This document shows, piece after piece, positions 44,008 to 54,535 of a stretch of DNA of 64,000 nt. The position numbers and the translations under genes were made by a program. The stretch spans positions 18,185,691-18,249,690 of the forward strand of contig CP092874.1 of NCBI GenBank assembly GCA_030710605.1. The letters are read 5' to 3'. Numbering within the stretch: the first letter of the stretch is position 1; every line of letters starts with the position of its first letter. The notes beneath the pieces are model-generated. The model was given only the letters and a program-made list of their open reading frames with translations. It was not told the DNA's origin and did not search any database. This stretch comes from Cordylochernes scorpioides (lineage: Eukaryota > Arthropoda > Arachnida > Pseudoscorpiones > Chernetidae).

Positions 44008-44299
44008 CTTATCCCTAGTACACGTGGTACAGACCATGATAATCATGGTGGGTAGTTAGCGACTGCTTTTTTACTGTAAGCGCACCACATGTCTACACAT
44101 GTGAAAGCAGTTCGACTTTGCACTTACAAATGTGCCAGAGCCCCGTTTGGTTACTTGCACTCGCTGGTGGGGTTGGACTTTTGCAAGAATCGGGGGGCCA
44201 TTGGAGCATTTTTTTTAAACATAAAAAGTGTCCAATGCGGGAATCGAACCCGGGTCGTAGTGGTCGAAACCAAACGGTTTAACCAGCCTTCCACCGAGC
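44008..44299 (-). mobile_element. tRNA-derived SINE, near full length
   Basis: Same head (box A TGGTTAAACCG, box B GGTTCGATTCC) and body as 43205-43488, plus the complete 3' end GTACCACGTGTACTAGGGAT and AAGC followed by an A-run (T-run on plus at 44000-44008). Short TIR-like CATGATTATCATG lies in the body. About 290 bp in total. Confidence 0.9.
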
Positions 44300-44356
44300 T
44301 AGGCATATAGCCTTATTCTGAGAGTTTTTTTTAAGTCTATTTTTTATTTAATAAAA

Positions 44357-44516
44357 GGGGAGAGCGCGTACGCAGTCCCCACTACCAAAAATTACGCGCC
44401 CCAGCTATCCCAGTTTGGGAAAGTGGCCAGGGTCAACCCAACCGCAGTGCAATGGCTGGGCCTCTCCTGGGGGCACGGGTTTGATGAGCCCCGTGACACC
44501 GACGCCAGGTAAGTAT
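44357..44516 (-). ncRNA. U1: U1 snRNA-like gene, variant stem-loop I
   Basis: Minus strand starts ATACTTACCTGGCGT, the U1 5' end that pairs with 5' splice sites. Stem-loop II keeps GCCATTGCAC then TGCGGTTGGG (loop ATTGCAC, the U1A contact). Stem-loop III has TTTCCCAAACTGGGA. The Sm site is GTAATTTTTGG at the expected place. The 3' stem-loop is GGGGACTGCGTACGCGCTCTCCCC, written here as GGGGACTGCG then TACG then CGCTCTCCCC. Length 160 nt is close to the usual 164. Stem-loop I is CACGGG/CCCGTG around GCTCATCAAA, unlike the normal GATCANGAAG loop bound by U1-70K. No PSE was recognised upstream. It may be a U1 variant or a pseudogene. Confidence 0.85.
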
Positions 44517-44579
44517 GCCTAACCGCGGTCAGGGCGCCCTCCCAACTTTAACCTACACTTTTACCAAACGGGTAGTTAA

Positions 44580-45332
44580 AGAAATATTAAAGATATTTGA
44601 TATCTAACATTATATTTTATATTTATTTAGTATAATTTTACTATATAATTTTTCTATTTAAAAAATATTTAACGTTATTTACTATATTTTGAAAAATTGT
44701 TTATGGCAGCGCCATCTCTTAACCAGTTCTTAAACTATTTATAGTATTTAGCAATTTTAGTTTTTTTTTTCTCCCTAAAAAAAAAAAAAAAAAATCTTAA
44801 TATTTTCAAATTTATAAATAAATTCCTCGCATGTAACTATTTAAAAAAATATTTATTTTAATGAGCCATGCCCTTTTTTTTTAAAACGAGTTTCCAATAT
44901 AATTATACATTTATAGAACTAGCATATCACAATCAAATATTAAACTGATAAAGTCTTTGAAGCAGATGGTACAGACCGGATTCACAAAACACAGAATGTA
45001 AATATTATTTAATGTATATATATATATGATGTACCCCTGTATACATAACTATTGATTGTACATTTATGAACTAGGTTGCTTTTACTGAGCGACACCTAAT
45101 AAAGTTATTTTGAACTGGAGATCAAATATTAAAACATTATTTTTAGAATTAAATCTTTAAACTTTATCAGAGCACATTCAAATAATAAATCAAATAACTT
45201 CAAAATATCCAACACACACACAATGATTGTCAGTTTACAGGGAGTCCAGGTAAACCCCAGTCAGGTTTGTGGGGCCGTAATTTGGGAGTTAAACTTAAGT
45301 TAAAAGTATCTCTGTATATGCATAATATAATA
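44580..45332. other. AT-rich, no gene
   Basis: Contains one GCAGCGCCATCTCTTA (44706-44721) and poly-A/T tracts. Ends with GGAGATCAAATATTAAAAC-type AT-rich sequence before the next family A element. No coding segment recognised. Confidence 0.3.
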
Positions 45333-45628
45333 ATTCGAAATTATTTTAAAGGCGTAAGATTCTTTTTGAAAATAAACAATTTCTACTGCCCTTACTGCAA
45401 TGGAAAAATAAATGGGAGGGCCTGGCTCATCAGTGGTGAACCCTCCCAGCGGTTTCGCCAGTTTAAACTACCATTGAAAAATGGGAGGGTTCACCACTGA
45501 TGAGCCAGGCCCTCCCATTAATTTTTCCATTGCAGTAAGTGCAGTAGAAATTGTTTAATTTCAAAAAAGAATCTTACGCCTTTAAAATAATTTCGAATTT
45601 TGATAACAGATGGCGCGCTAGTGAATCA
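45333..45628. mobile_element. Family A element as a foldback
   Basis: The left half (plus) runs from AATTCGAAATTATTTTAAAG to GCGGTTTCGCCAGTTTAAAC. The right half mirrors it from GGGAGGGTTCACCACTGATG to AACAGATGGCGCGCTAGTG. The normal interior is deleted, leaving two inverted half-elements. Confidence 0.85.
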
Positions 45629-46154
45629 TACTTAATATAACATAAATCCTTCCAAGGAATCAATAAAGAAAAGAGATCGGGGCCACTTTGAGGAGAATAC
45701 TGTCAGAAACTGGACTGGCTGCCTACTCTGTTCTATAGATAGCTGGTTATCTGGATTTTTTTATTCTCCCTGTAGTCTCATTCTTTTTATATTTAATCAA
45801 TTGAGTTGTATATTTCATTTCCCATATCCACCCTATACTTAATGTCATATATACAGCTACAATTTTGTTATAATCAGGAGCTTCTTTATTTTAGATTCGT
45901 TAACATATGCAAATTACAGTTTTTTTTTATTCTTTTATTTATTTTGTATCTTTTCTTCGTATTTACCCAGACCAATCTGTTTATAAGCTCAATTGTCTTA
46001 ATTAGGTTTTTCTTGTGTATAAATTTCATTATTAATATTAGATGTAATTAGCTTTTAATTTTTTTTTGCAGAGACTCCGTTGTAAATCCTGGTATAATAA
46101 ATTTCCTTCAATTTACCCACAGACTAATCTATTAGCTTGATTGTCTTTATATAA

Positions 46155-46490
46155 TTGATCCTGTATATGAATATCATATTACCATTAAAAGCCTTAAATG
46201 GGGCTGATGCTCGTCGGGAGGTTTTCATTACTCTGCGAGACGGAGTAAAGATCTCCCAGATCCCTGCCCGGCTGGATGTCAAGTCCAAGGGAATGGTCAC
46301 AGATTTCTATGTTACCTACGGCATCAAGTATTCCCTGTGCCATAACCAGGGACACAAACGTACAAACTATCATCTTAAGACAGGTCTCCAGGAGGACAAG
46401 TTGGTGCTCCCTGTGGACATTCCCGGTGCAATTTTATCCCAACGTAATTTTGAAGGGAGACTCGCGACTTTGTCCGTCATATCGTAAGGC
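46155..46490 (+). pseudogene. gag/ORF1-like zinc-knuckle fragment
   Basis: 110 codons, GC-richer than the flanks. DARREVFITLRDGVKISQIP, then VTDFYVTYGIKYSLCHNQGH and KRTNYHLK. The layout (RREVFITLRDGV..IP.R, then VTYG, then C..N.GHKR) resembles the segment before a CCHC knuckle in LINE ORF1 or gag-like proteins. The second Cys and the last Cys of a knuckle are missing (N-Q and Y). Low-similarity inference; no full domain is present. Confidence 0.35.
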
Positions 46491-46544
46491 TGGTGTGAAG
46501 AGAAAAACGACTGCATAGATATTAGAATAGATGGATAACGGCGA

Positions 46545-46606
46545 CGATCAATAGATGGCGTCAGTTTTTGACGTTTATTTTGACGGGAGAAGCGCCCTAC
46601 GCTTCT
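46545..46606 (+). mobile_element. Family B terminus fragment
   Basis: GGCGACGATCAATAGATGGC then GTCAGTTTTTGACG and ATTTTGACGGGAGAAGCG match the right end of the 41.9 kb foldback (CGGTCAATAGATGGCGTCAG, TTTTGACGGGAGAGGCG). Hammerhead part absent. Confidence 0.7.
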
Positions 46607-47430
46607 AGATATTAGAATATTTAAAATTATTAATTGTGAAAAAATTAAAGTTATTTATTTTTTAAACCAACTTTTTTATTATTATAAAGATATTAATACA
46701 ATAATTGCAAATATTATATTAAGAGTTTACATATAAAATTTGATAGAGAAAAAATTATATAGAATTTTTATAGGCAAAACACATACAACATGTACTAACA
46801 AAATATGACGTCACCAAAAATAAGCACAGTAAAATATATATGATCAATATTTAAGAATATTTATATGAAATAAAATGTATTTCTCTCAAAAATAAAAGTA
46901 AAGCAGAAAAAATGCTTTATATATATTGCCACGTGGAAAATTAGGGAAAACTAACTTCGGGAAAAGACAGCAATTTATTTCAGGCAAGGACAAACTATGA
47001 ATGGTAAATAAAAGATAAGCCACGAGAGAAATTTACAGATTAGCAGAATATAAACATAAAAATGACCACTCTGTTAATAAAAATAAAAAAATTAATAAAT
47101 ACTTTGTTACAATATTGTAGATAAAAAACAGAGACCAAAAATATGATAGTTATAATCAATAGGGCAATAAGGAAGGACATGGAGAATTCCTTCAAGTCGT
47201 AGTTGGCCATTTTGGTCTTTTTTTTTTTTTTTTTTTTTGCGTTTAGCTTGCTTTTGGTATAGCTTTGAAATTCAATGCACTTAACGATAGCTTGTTATAG
47301 AAAGTAACAATTTAAAATATTCTAAAACAATAATCATTTAATTTTTCTGATGCAAACTGGAAAGCCGAGATACTGTATTCAAATCTCGAAGTTGTTTAAG
47401 CTAAATATGTTTATTTATATTTATTATATT
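46607..47430. other. AT-rich, no gene
   Basis: A/T tracts including T20 at about 47219-47238. Nothing recognised. Confidence 0.3.
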
Positions 47431-48810
47431 TTGACATGGACCCAGAGCAGCAGCTTTACACACCCAAGATAGTGGACATTGCTGTGATAGAGATGTATGG
47501 AGACATCTGAGGCTCTTCATTGGACACAACAACAACAACAGAAAATTGACATGGACCCAGAACAGCAGCTTTACACACCCAAGATAGAGAACATTGCTGT
47601 GATAGAGATGTATGGAGACATCTGAGGCTCTTCATTGGACACGATAACAACAACATAAAATTGACATGGACCCAGAACAGCAGCTTTACACACCCAAGAT
47701 AGAGAACGATTGCTGTGATAGAGATGTATGGAGACATCTGAGGCTCTTCATTGGACACGACAACAACAACAATAGAAAATTGACATGGACCCAGAACAGT
47801 AGCTTTACACACCCAAGATAGAGAACATTGCTGTGATAGAGATGTATGGAGACATCTGAGGCTCTTCATTGGACACGACAACAACAACATAAAATTGACA
47901 TGGACCCAGAACAGTAGCTTTACACACCCAAGATAAAGAACATTGCTGTGATAGAGATGTATGGAGACATCTGAGGCTCTTCATTGGACACGACAACAAC
48001 AACAATAGAAAATTGACATGGACCCAGAACAGTAGCTTTACACACCCAAGATAGAGAACATTGCTGTGATAGAGATGTATGGAGACATCTGAGGCTCTTC
48101 ATTGGACACGACAACAACAACATAAAATTGACATGGACCCAGAACAGCAGCTTTACACACCCAAGATAGAGAACGATTGCTGTGATAGAGATGTATGGAG
48201 ACATCTGAGGCTCTTCATTGGACACGACAACAACAACATAAAATTGACATGGACCCAGAACAGCAGCTTTACACACCCAAGATAGAGAACGATTGCTGTG
48301 ATAGAGATGTATGGAGACATCTGAGGCTCTTCATTGGACACGACAACAACAACATAAAATTGACATGGACCCAGAACAGCAGCTTTACACACCCAAGATA
48401 GAGAACATTGCTGTGATAGAGATGTATGGAGACATCTGAGGCTCTTCATTGGACACGACAACAACAACATAAAATTGACATGGACCCAGAACAGCAGCTT
48501 TACACACCCAAGATAGAGAACGATTGCTGTGATAGAGATGTATGGAGACATCTGAGGCTCTTCATTGGACACGACAACAACAACAGAAAATTGACATGGA
48601 CCCAGAACAGCAGCTTTACACACCCAAGATAGAGGACAATGCTGTGATAGAGATGTATGGAGACATCTGAGGCTCTTCATTGGACACGACAACAACAACA
48701 GAAAATTGACATGGACCCAGAACAGCAGCTTTACATACCCAAGATAGAGAACATTGCTGTGATAGAGATGTATGGAGACATCTGAGGCTCTTCATTGGAC
48801 ACAACAACAT
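47431..48810. repeat. 116-bp tandem array, 12 copies
   Basis: TTGACATGGACCCAGAACAG recurs at intervals of 115, 115, 119, 115, 118, 115, 116, 116, 115, 116 and 115 bp. The unit contains CTTTACACACCCAAGATAGA, GCTGTGATAGAGATGTATGG and AGACATCTGAGGCTCTTCAT. Length changes are in the (ACA)n stretch. The long plus and minus ORFs across it are repeat shadows. Confidence 0.95.
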
Positions 48811-48849
48811 ATTATATATTATTCTGAATATAGAGCAATCCATAATACC

Positions 48850-48920
48850 TAGTAAAAGATGGACGATTGGTCCATCGAAATATTGGATCAATAAATAATC
48901 TTATTGAAATCCAAAATAAG
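48850..48920 (+). repeat. GAAATATTGG repeat end after the array
   Basis: GATGGAC, GATT and GGTCCATC form a helix followed by GAAATATTGGATCAATAAAT. The same order (helix, GAAATATTGG, AATAAA) occurs at 59905-59960. The core before the helix reads CTAGTAAAA and is not CTGANGA, so it is at most a decayed hammerhead. Its close attachment to the 116-bp array suggests both belong to one element. Confidence 0.4.
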
Positions 48921-48955
48921 CCTTATTTTTAAATGTTTATTTATATAAATTATAT

Positions 48956-49271
48956 TGAGACGTTACAGAAACAATTTTCAATTGTACATAAATTCCTTTA
49001 AAATGTTACTTTAATTTTTCATATGTTTATTTTCAATTTCTTTTTCTCATTCATCAAAAGTCAATGATGTACATACTAAATTAGTAAAAACTCAATAAAA
49101 ACGATATGTAAAAATATACATAAAACAAATGGCTTGTAAAAGAAAGCAGCAATAAATGAGTTTAGGCAAAATGTCTATTTCATTAACAAACATTTCACTT
49201 TTAAAATAATAAACTTTAAAAATAAAGTTTTACTAAACTAAAATTAGCGTTTTAAAAATAAAAACGTGGCA
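48956..49271 (+). repeat. 5' LTR of Ty3/gypsy element
   Basis: 316 bp, starts TGAGACGTTACAG and ends AAAACGTGGCA. It is AT-rich with several AATAAA-type hexamers. Read base by base it matches 52959-53274. Confidence 0.95.
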
Positions 49272-49273
49272 TT

Positions 49274-49290
49274 TGGCGCAGTCGACAGGA
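49274..49290 (+). promoter_or_regulatory. Primer binding site
   Basis: TGGCGCAGTCGACAGGA follows the 5' LTR by two bases. The TGGCGCAGTCG start matches the site used by 17.6/297-type gypsy elements, which prime with tRNA-Ser; that assignment is inference. Confidence 0.7.
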
Positions 49291-49302
49291 TACGGAAAGA
49301 AA

Positions 49303-52300
49303 ATGGCGGAAAATCCAAACAACCGGTTGCAAAAATTCAACGGCTCAAAGTCGGCAATTAGGCCTGAGTCATGGATCAAATTATATGATTTTGAAAATAA
49401 TTCTTTAAAAGAAGATGAAAAAATCAAAAATCTTATGTACTACTTGACAGATTCAGCACTTGAATGGTATGCAGACGAGATTATTTCAAATCCTGCAATA
49501 AAAAGATGGGAAGTTGTAAAGGAAAAGTTGATTCAAAGATTTGGTTCATACAACGCAAATCCAATTGTCTCAGCATCACATCGAAGATTAAAACGAGAAG
49601 AATCAATAGAAAATTATTTTCAAGATAAAATTCGCCTGTTAAATCAAACCCATCTAACGAAGGAGGAAAAAATTCATTTATTAACAGACGGACTTCCAAA
49701 TGATTGGAAAGATTTAATTGTGGCTGCACAGCCAACTGACGCCACAAAATGGTTTCATATCGCAGCTTCAATTGAACAAAATAGGGCTTCAATTCAGTTT
49801 AAGCCTAAAAACAAAATACATCTCGCGACAAAAAATAATGATAATAGAAAAAATGTTTGCCCATTCTGGTGTCCAATATGTTCGAAAAAGGGAATAAAAA
49901 TTAAACATTGGGTCACAGATTGTGAGGATTATGATCCTAATTATAAAAAGGATAGGCCTAATCAAAACACTTCAGTGAAACAAGTATGCGAAGCCCCGGA
50001 ATTGTTGAATGTAAGTACTTTGACAAATACCCATACACAAGGAGCTTTCAAGCTTATCAACATAAGTGTTGAAGTAAATGGAATTCCTGCGCAAGCATTT
50101 GTGGATACTGGAGCAACAGTATCAATAATCAATTGGCGATTGTTCAAGCGAACCCGTCTTCAACTTCAACCAAATTCAGACATTCACATCAGCCAAGCGG
50201 ATGGTGTTACCAGGACATGTGGAAGCCTTCAGACCAAGGTAAGAATAGATAAACTAATTAAACCTGTAACTCTCCATGTAATGAAGAACTTTAAATATCC
50301 ACTCTTGATCGGATTAGATGTTGCATCTCTTTTTAATCTTTTAATAGATGTCAAAGACAAAACAATTTACACCAAATTTGATGGATTACAAAATCCAATT
50401 CTTGTAAATCATCTAGAAGAGATAAGAGAACATGAATTAAAAAAATTACTTGAACACAATAGGAATGTATTTTGTCAGCATGCCATTGATTTGGGAAAAG
50501 TAGCTATACAACATAAGATCATCACGAAAAGTGAACAACCAATTTCTCTTAGACCCTATCGTCGTCCTCTAAAAGAGTATGAAGAGATAGCTGAACAAGT
50601 TAAAGAACTTCTCGAACACAAGTTAATAAGAATTTCAGATTCTCCTTGGGCATTTCCTGTTGTTATGGTTCCCAAGAAGGATGGAAATAAAAGGATGTGC
50701 ATTGATTACAGACGTCTTAATGAGATCACACTAGATGACAGGCAACCCCTACCTCACATACAGGACATGTTTGATCGATTGCATGGATCCAGATTCTTCT
50801 CTACCCTTGATGTTGCATGGGGTTATTGGCAGATCGAAATGGACCCGCAATCTATTCAAAAAACTGCATTCGTCACAAACGATGGTCATTATGAGTTTTT
50901 AGTGATGCCCTTTGGTTTAAAAAATGCTGCTTCAACGTTTCAAAGGATAATCCAACATATTCTAGGTGAATTATTATGGAAAGGAACTTGCTCTTTCCAA
51001 GATGACATATTGGTGTACACGAAAACATGGCAAGAGCACATAGAGCTTCTTAGTAAAGTTTTTGACAAATTAAGACAGTACAACATGAAATTAAAATTGT
51101 CGAAATGTATTTTTGGAAGAACTGAAGTAAAATACCTCGGACATATCATCAGTCACAATCAATTAAAACCTGATCCAGGAAAAGTAAAATCTATTCAAGA
51201 CTTTCCAAGACCTGATACTGTAAAGAAAGTTCGTCAGTTCATGGGATTGGCAAATTATTACAGAAAATTTGTGAAGGACTTTTCTAAAATTTCATTCCCC
51301 TTGGTTCGACTCACTCGGAAGAATCAGCCCTTCTTCTGGAATGAGGAAGTAGAGGAGTCATTCGCTAAACTTAAAATGGCACTATCTACAAAACCTGTCC
51401 TTGCTATTTACAACCCGGACTACCCCTCTAAAGTTTATACAGATGCCTCCAAATATGGAATTGGAGCAATCCTAACACAAATTGGTCCAGACAATGAGGA
51501 ACATGTAATTGCTTATTACTCCAAAACACTGCAACCACACCAAGAGAATTATTCTGCTTATGAGATGGAATGCCTAGCCGTAATACAAGCAACTGATCAC
51601 TTTCATGTGTACATAGAAAACCAACCATTTGAAATCATCACTGATCATGCGGCGCTCCAATGGCTTTTCACCATGAAGAAACCGAAACCTAAGTATTTTA
51701 GATGGATTCTTAGTTTATCCTCGAAATCATGTAACATCGTTCATCGTTCTGGAAAGCAACAAACTCATGTTGACGCCTTATCAAGACTCCCAGTTGTTAA
51801 CATTGCAACTCAAGAACTTCAAGAACACCAACAAAATTCAGATTTGAGTTTCTTGAAAAATTCCCACACTCACGACGGTGTGGTAATGATCAAACAAAAA
51901 GGAGTTTTTAAAGCAGTTGTCCCAAACTCGCTTACCAAAAAAATATTGGAAGAATATCACGATTCATTGAGTCACCCATCAATAACCAAAACATGCAAAC
52001 TTATAACTCAATGTTATTGGTGGAAAGGAATAACAACTGATATCAAGAATTATGTTCGATCTTGTAAATCTTGTCAACTAGTGAAGGTCAGACATGAACC
52101 AACTTTAGGAGAAATGATCACTCCAACGTCAAATATCCAACCATTACAAATGATCGGTTGTGACACTATTGTACTGGGAACAGCAGCAGCTAACACAAAG
52201 CATAAATTCATTCAAGTTTTTGTTGATCACGCAACTCGTTATCTATGGGCATATCCCACAATAACAAACACTGCTCAAGCTGTCACTCAATGTCTTGATA

Positions 52301-52938
52301 AGATATTCAAATCTGTTAATTCGATCAATACTATCTTAACAGATAATGGCAAAAATTTTATATCAAAAGAGTTCAACAAATTTCTTTCTTTACAAGGAAT
52401 TAAACACACATATACTTCGCCTTATCATCCTCAGTGCAATGGCATTTGTGAGAAATTGAATGATACGATAATGACAAAACTGAGAATAGCTGTTCTGGAG
52501 AAACCTAGATGTAAATGGAGCTCATTGTTACCGCAAGTTGTCAAAAATTATAATTCCACACCACATGACGTGACTGGTTTTTCACCGCTTTTCTTAATGT
52601 ATGGAATCGGTAATGTACCCGAATTTGCCGACCAAACTCCAATTACAATTGAAGAAGCCAGGAAGAAAGCTAGCCTGCGGACAGAACAAATTAGAAGTAA
52701 GTGGAAGATTAAACACGATAGCCATCACCCCAAGTATGTCTATAAAGAAGGAGACTTAGTCATAAGAAAAATTGCCTTCAACGACCCTCGTCTCATCAAG
52801 ACATCACCAAAATATGAAGGACCATTTGTCATTCAAAAAAAGGTATCTGATGTAACCTACGATATCTCTCTGAAAGACCAAAAGCAAGCAAGACGCGTTC
52901 ACATATCTCAACTTCGACCATTTATTACCCGAGAATAA
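49303..52938 (+). CDS. Gag-Pol polyprotein, Ty3/gypsy
   Basis: 1211 residues in one frame with no stop between gag and pol. I start at ATG 49303, since upstream codons lie in the primer binding site. Order: gag-like region 1-180; variant zinc knuckle C190-x2-C193-x8-H202-x4-C207 (the usual spacing is x4 before H); protease DTGA 268-271; reverse transcriptase with FQDD at 565-568 (F in place of the usual Y); RNase H with YTDAS near 714; integrase H886, H891, C921, C924 and the catalytic triad D954, D1014, E1050 (DD35E); a GPF-type C-terminal module (SPKYEGPFVI). It copies RNA to cDNA and inserts it in the genome. Every catalytic motif is intact, so the element may be active. Confidence 0.96.
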   Translation: MAENPNNRLQKFNGSKSAIRPESWIKLYDFENNSLKEDEKIKNLMYYLTDSALEWYADEIISNPAIKRWEVVKEKLIQRFGSYNANPIVSASHRRLKREESIENYFQDKIRLLNQTHLTKEEKIHLLTDGLPNDWKDLIVAAQPTDATKWFHIAASIEQNRASIQFKPKNKIHLATKNNDNRKNVCPFWCPICSKKGIKIKHWVTDCEDYDPNYKKDRPNQNTSVKQVCEAPELLNVSTLTNTHTQGAFKLINISVEVNGIPAQAFVDTGATVSIINWRLFKRTRLQLQPNSDIHISQADGVTRTCGSLQTKVRIDKLIKPVTLHVMKNFKYPLLIGLDVASLFNLLIDVKDKTIYTKFDGLQNPILVNHLEEIREHELKKLLEHNRNVFCQHAIDLGKVAIQHKIITKSEQPISLRPYRRPLKEYEEIAEQVKELLEHKLIRISDSPWAFPVVMVPKKDGNKRMCIDYRRLNEITLDDRQPLPHIQDMFDRLHGSRFFSTLDVAWGYWQIEMDPQSIQKTAFVTNDGHYEFLVMPFGLKNAASTFQRIIQHILGELLWKGTCSFQDDILVYTKTWQEHIELLSKVFDKLRQYNMKLKLSKCIFGRTEVKYLGHIISHNQLKPDPGKVKSIQDFPRPDTVKKVRQFMGLANYYRKFVKDFSKISFPLVRLTRKNQPFFWNEEVEESFAKLKMALSTKPVLAIYNPDYPSKVYTDASKYGIGAILTQIGPDNEEHVIAYYSKTLQPHQENYSAYEMECLAVIQATDHFHVYIENQPFEIITDHAALQWLFTMKKPKPKYFRWILSLSSKSCNIVHRSGKQQTHVDALSRLPVVNIATQELQEHQQNSDLSFLKNSHTHDGVVMIKQKGVFKAVVPNSLTKKILEEYHDSLSHPSITKTCKLITQCYWWKGITTDIKNYVRSCKSCQLVKVRHEPTLGEMITPTSNIQPLQMIGCDTIVLGTAAANTKHKFIQVFVDHATRYLWAYPTITNTAQAVTQCLDKIFKSVNSINTILTDNGKNFISKEFNKFLSLQGIKHTYTSPYHPQCNGICEKLNDTIMTKLRIAVLEKPRCKWSSLLPQVVKNYNSTPHDVTGFSPLFLMYGIGNVPEFADQTPITIEEARKKASLRTEQIRSKWKIKHDSHHPKYVYKEGDLVIRKIAFNDPRLIKTSPKYEGPFVIQKKVSDVTYDISLKDQKQARRVHISQLRPFITRE

Positions 52939-52944
52939 ATGCTT

Positions 52945-52958
52945 CAAGAAGGGGAATA
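52945..52958 (+). promoter_or_regulatory. Polypurine tract of Ty3/gypsy element
   Basis: CAAGAAGGGGAATA directly precedes the TG of the 3' LTR, where plus-strand synthesis is primed. Confidence 0.85.
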
Positions 52959-53274
52959 TGAGACGTTACAGAAACAATTTTCAATTGTACATAAATTCCT
53001 TTAAAATGTTACTTTAATTTTTCATATGTTTATTTTCAATTTCTTTTTCTCATTCATCAAAAGTCAATGATGTACATACTAAATTAGTAAAAACTCAATA
53101 AAAACGATATGTAAAAATATACATAAAACAAATGGCTTGTAAAAGAAAGCAGCAATAAATGAGTTTAGGCAAAATGTCTATTTCATTAACAAACATTTCA
53201 CTTTTAAAATAATAAACTTTAAAAATAAAGTTTTACTAAACTAAAATTAGCGTTTTAAAAATAAAAACGTGGCA
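52959..53274 (+). repeat. 3' LTR of Ty3/gypsy element
   Basis: 316 bp, same sequence as the 5' LTR as far as can be read, followed by ATAT. Confidence 0.95.
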
Positions 53275-54363
53275 ATATAAAAAATGTAATTAATCAAATA
53301 TAAATCTCCGAGGATGACTTTCTTTATTACACTTTTAACGTGTTTACAAGTTTTCGGGTTTTAAACGATCCTTTTACAGGTAAAAAGTTTTAGAAAAAGG
53401 TTTTTCTAAAGTTTTTAGAAAAAAAAAAAAAAACGGGGGATTATAGTTCTAATATAAACAACAAACAAGCCTTTATTTAGGGTCACTGACCCTATACCGG
53501 ATTCACCAGAGGTATGCATAAGAACAAAGCAGTGAGACAAAGGAAACAACAATATAAACAGAAAAAAAGAAACAAGAAAGAGAAAGAGGGAAGCAAGAAA
53601 AAACAAGACAAAAAGAGTAGCAGTAAGAAAGTGAGGAGTGAGTGTCACTTGGCCTTCTTCTGAGATATGGACTTGTGGAAACCATAAAACGCCGTAGCAA
53701 TATACTTATTCTGGGTCATATTGTCAATTATTGATGGATATAATTCTAATATAAAAAAATGTGTATTTATATTTAATTATAAGTCTATATATGCTAAGCG
53801 TTTTTTTAGTTAATATAATAATTAAAAAAAAAGAGAAAAACTATTTAATTATGTAAAACTTTCACAAAGAACAAGTGTTTATAGATTGATATTTGTTACT
53901 AGAGCGAAAAGATAATTAATCTAAACCTAGAGAATTATAAAAAGCTATTTTATATGGAAGTGTATTAATCAATGAAGCAAGAGATTAGAGAAATGGAGTT
54001 CAAATAAAAAACTGTAGTTAAAAAAGGAGAACATATACAAAATAAGCACACGATTTAAAATCAAATAAGTGATTAAAAAAAGAGAGTTTTAGAAATTAAT
54101 TTATAATCAAAGATAAAAAAAAAATTAGCTTGAAAAATTAAATTTAAATATAATTGATTTAATTAATTAGTGAACAATTTTTAGAGTTAAAAACGAAAAT
54201 AGAATTAGCAATATTTTGTTAAGCAATTTTAGTTTTAAAAAATGTACTATATATTAATAAATTTTAGTTATAATTAAATTTGCTAGACAATTTTTAGCTA
54301 TAGAATAAAATTTGTTAGGCAATTTTTAGCTGTAGAATCAAATATATTAGACAAATTTTAGTT
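53275..54363. other. Repeat debris, AT-rich
   Basis: On the minus strand around 53390-53320, CCTGTAAAAGGATCG, AAACCCGAAAACTTGT and TAATAAAGAAAGTCATCC follow the layout helix, GAAA, AATAAA seen in other hammerhead-like repeats, with a lost core. 53415-53720 is another old repeat. No gene recognised. Confidence 0.35.
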
Positions 54364-54535
54364 AAAATTCGAAACTATTTAAAAGGCGTAAGATTCTTTT
54401 TGAAATTAAACAACCCTCCCATTAATTTTTCCATTGCAGTAAGGGCAGTAGAAATTATTTAATTTCAAAAAGAATCTTACGCCTTTAAAATAGTTTCGAA
54501 TTTTGATAACAGATGGCGCGCTAGTGCATCATATT
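54364..54535. mobile_element. Family A element, internally deleted foldback
   Basis: ATTCGAAACTATTTAAAAGG then GTAAGATTCTTTTTGAAATT on the left. The right half starts CCCTCCCATTAATTTTTCCA and ends AACAGATGGCGCGCTAGTGC. Only the terminal parts remain. Confidence 0.8.

Larger units (their letters stand above)
48956..53274 (+). mobile_element. Intact Ty3/gypsy LTR retrotransposon
   Basis: Complete element of 4319 bp: LTR, PBS-like site, one gag-pol ORF, purine tract, LTR, with ATAT duplicated on both sides (48952-48955, 53275-53278). The two 316-bp LTRs look identical. Such identity and the open frame indicate very recent insertion. No envelope gene is present, so it is a retrotransposon and not a retrovirus. 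Confidence 0.97.

Noticed and set aside
47456-48891. Minus-strand ORFs of 118-181 codons with LSCPMKSLRCLHTS repeats
   Set aside because: They are shadows of the 116-bp array, with frame changes at every unit.
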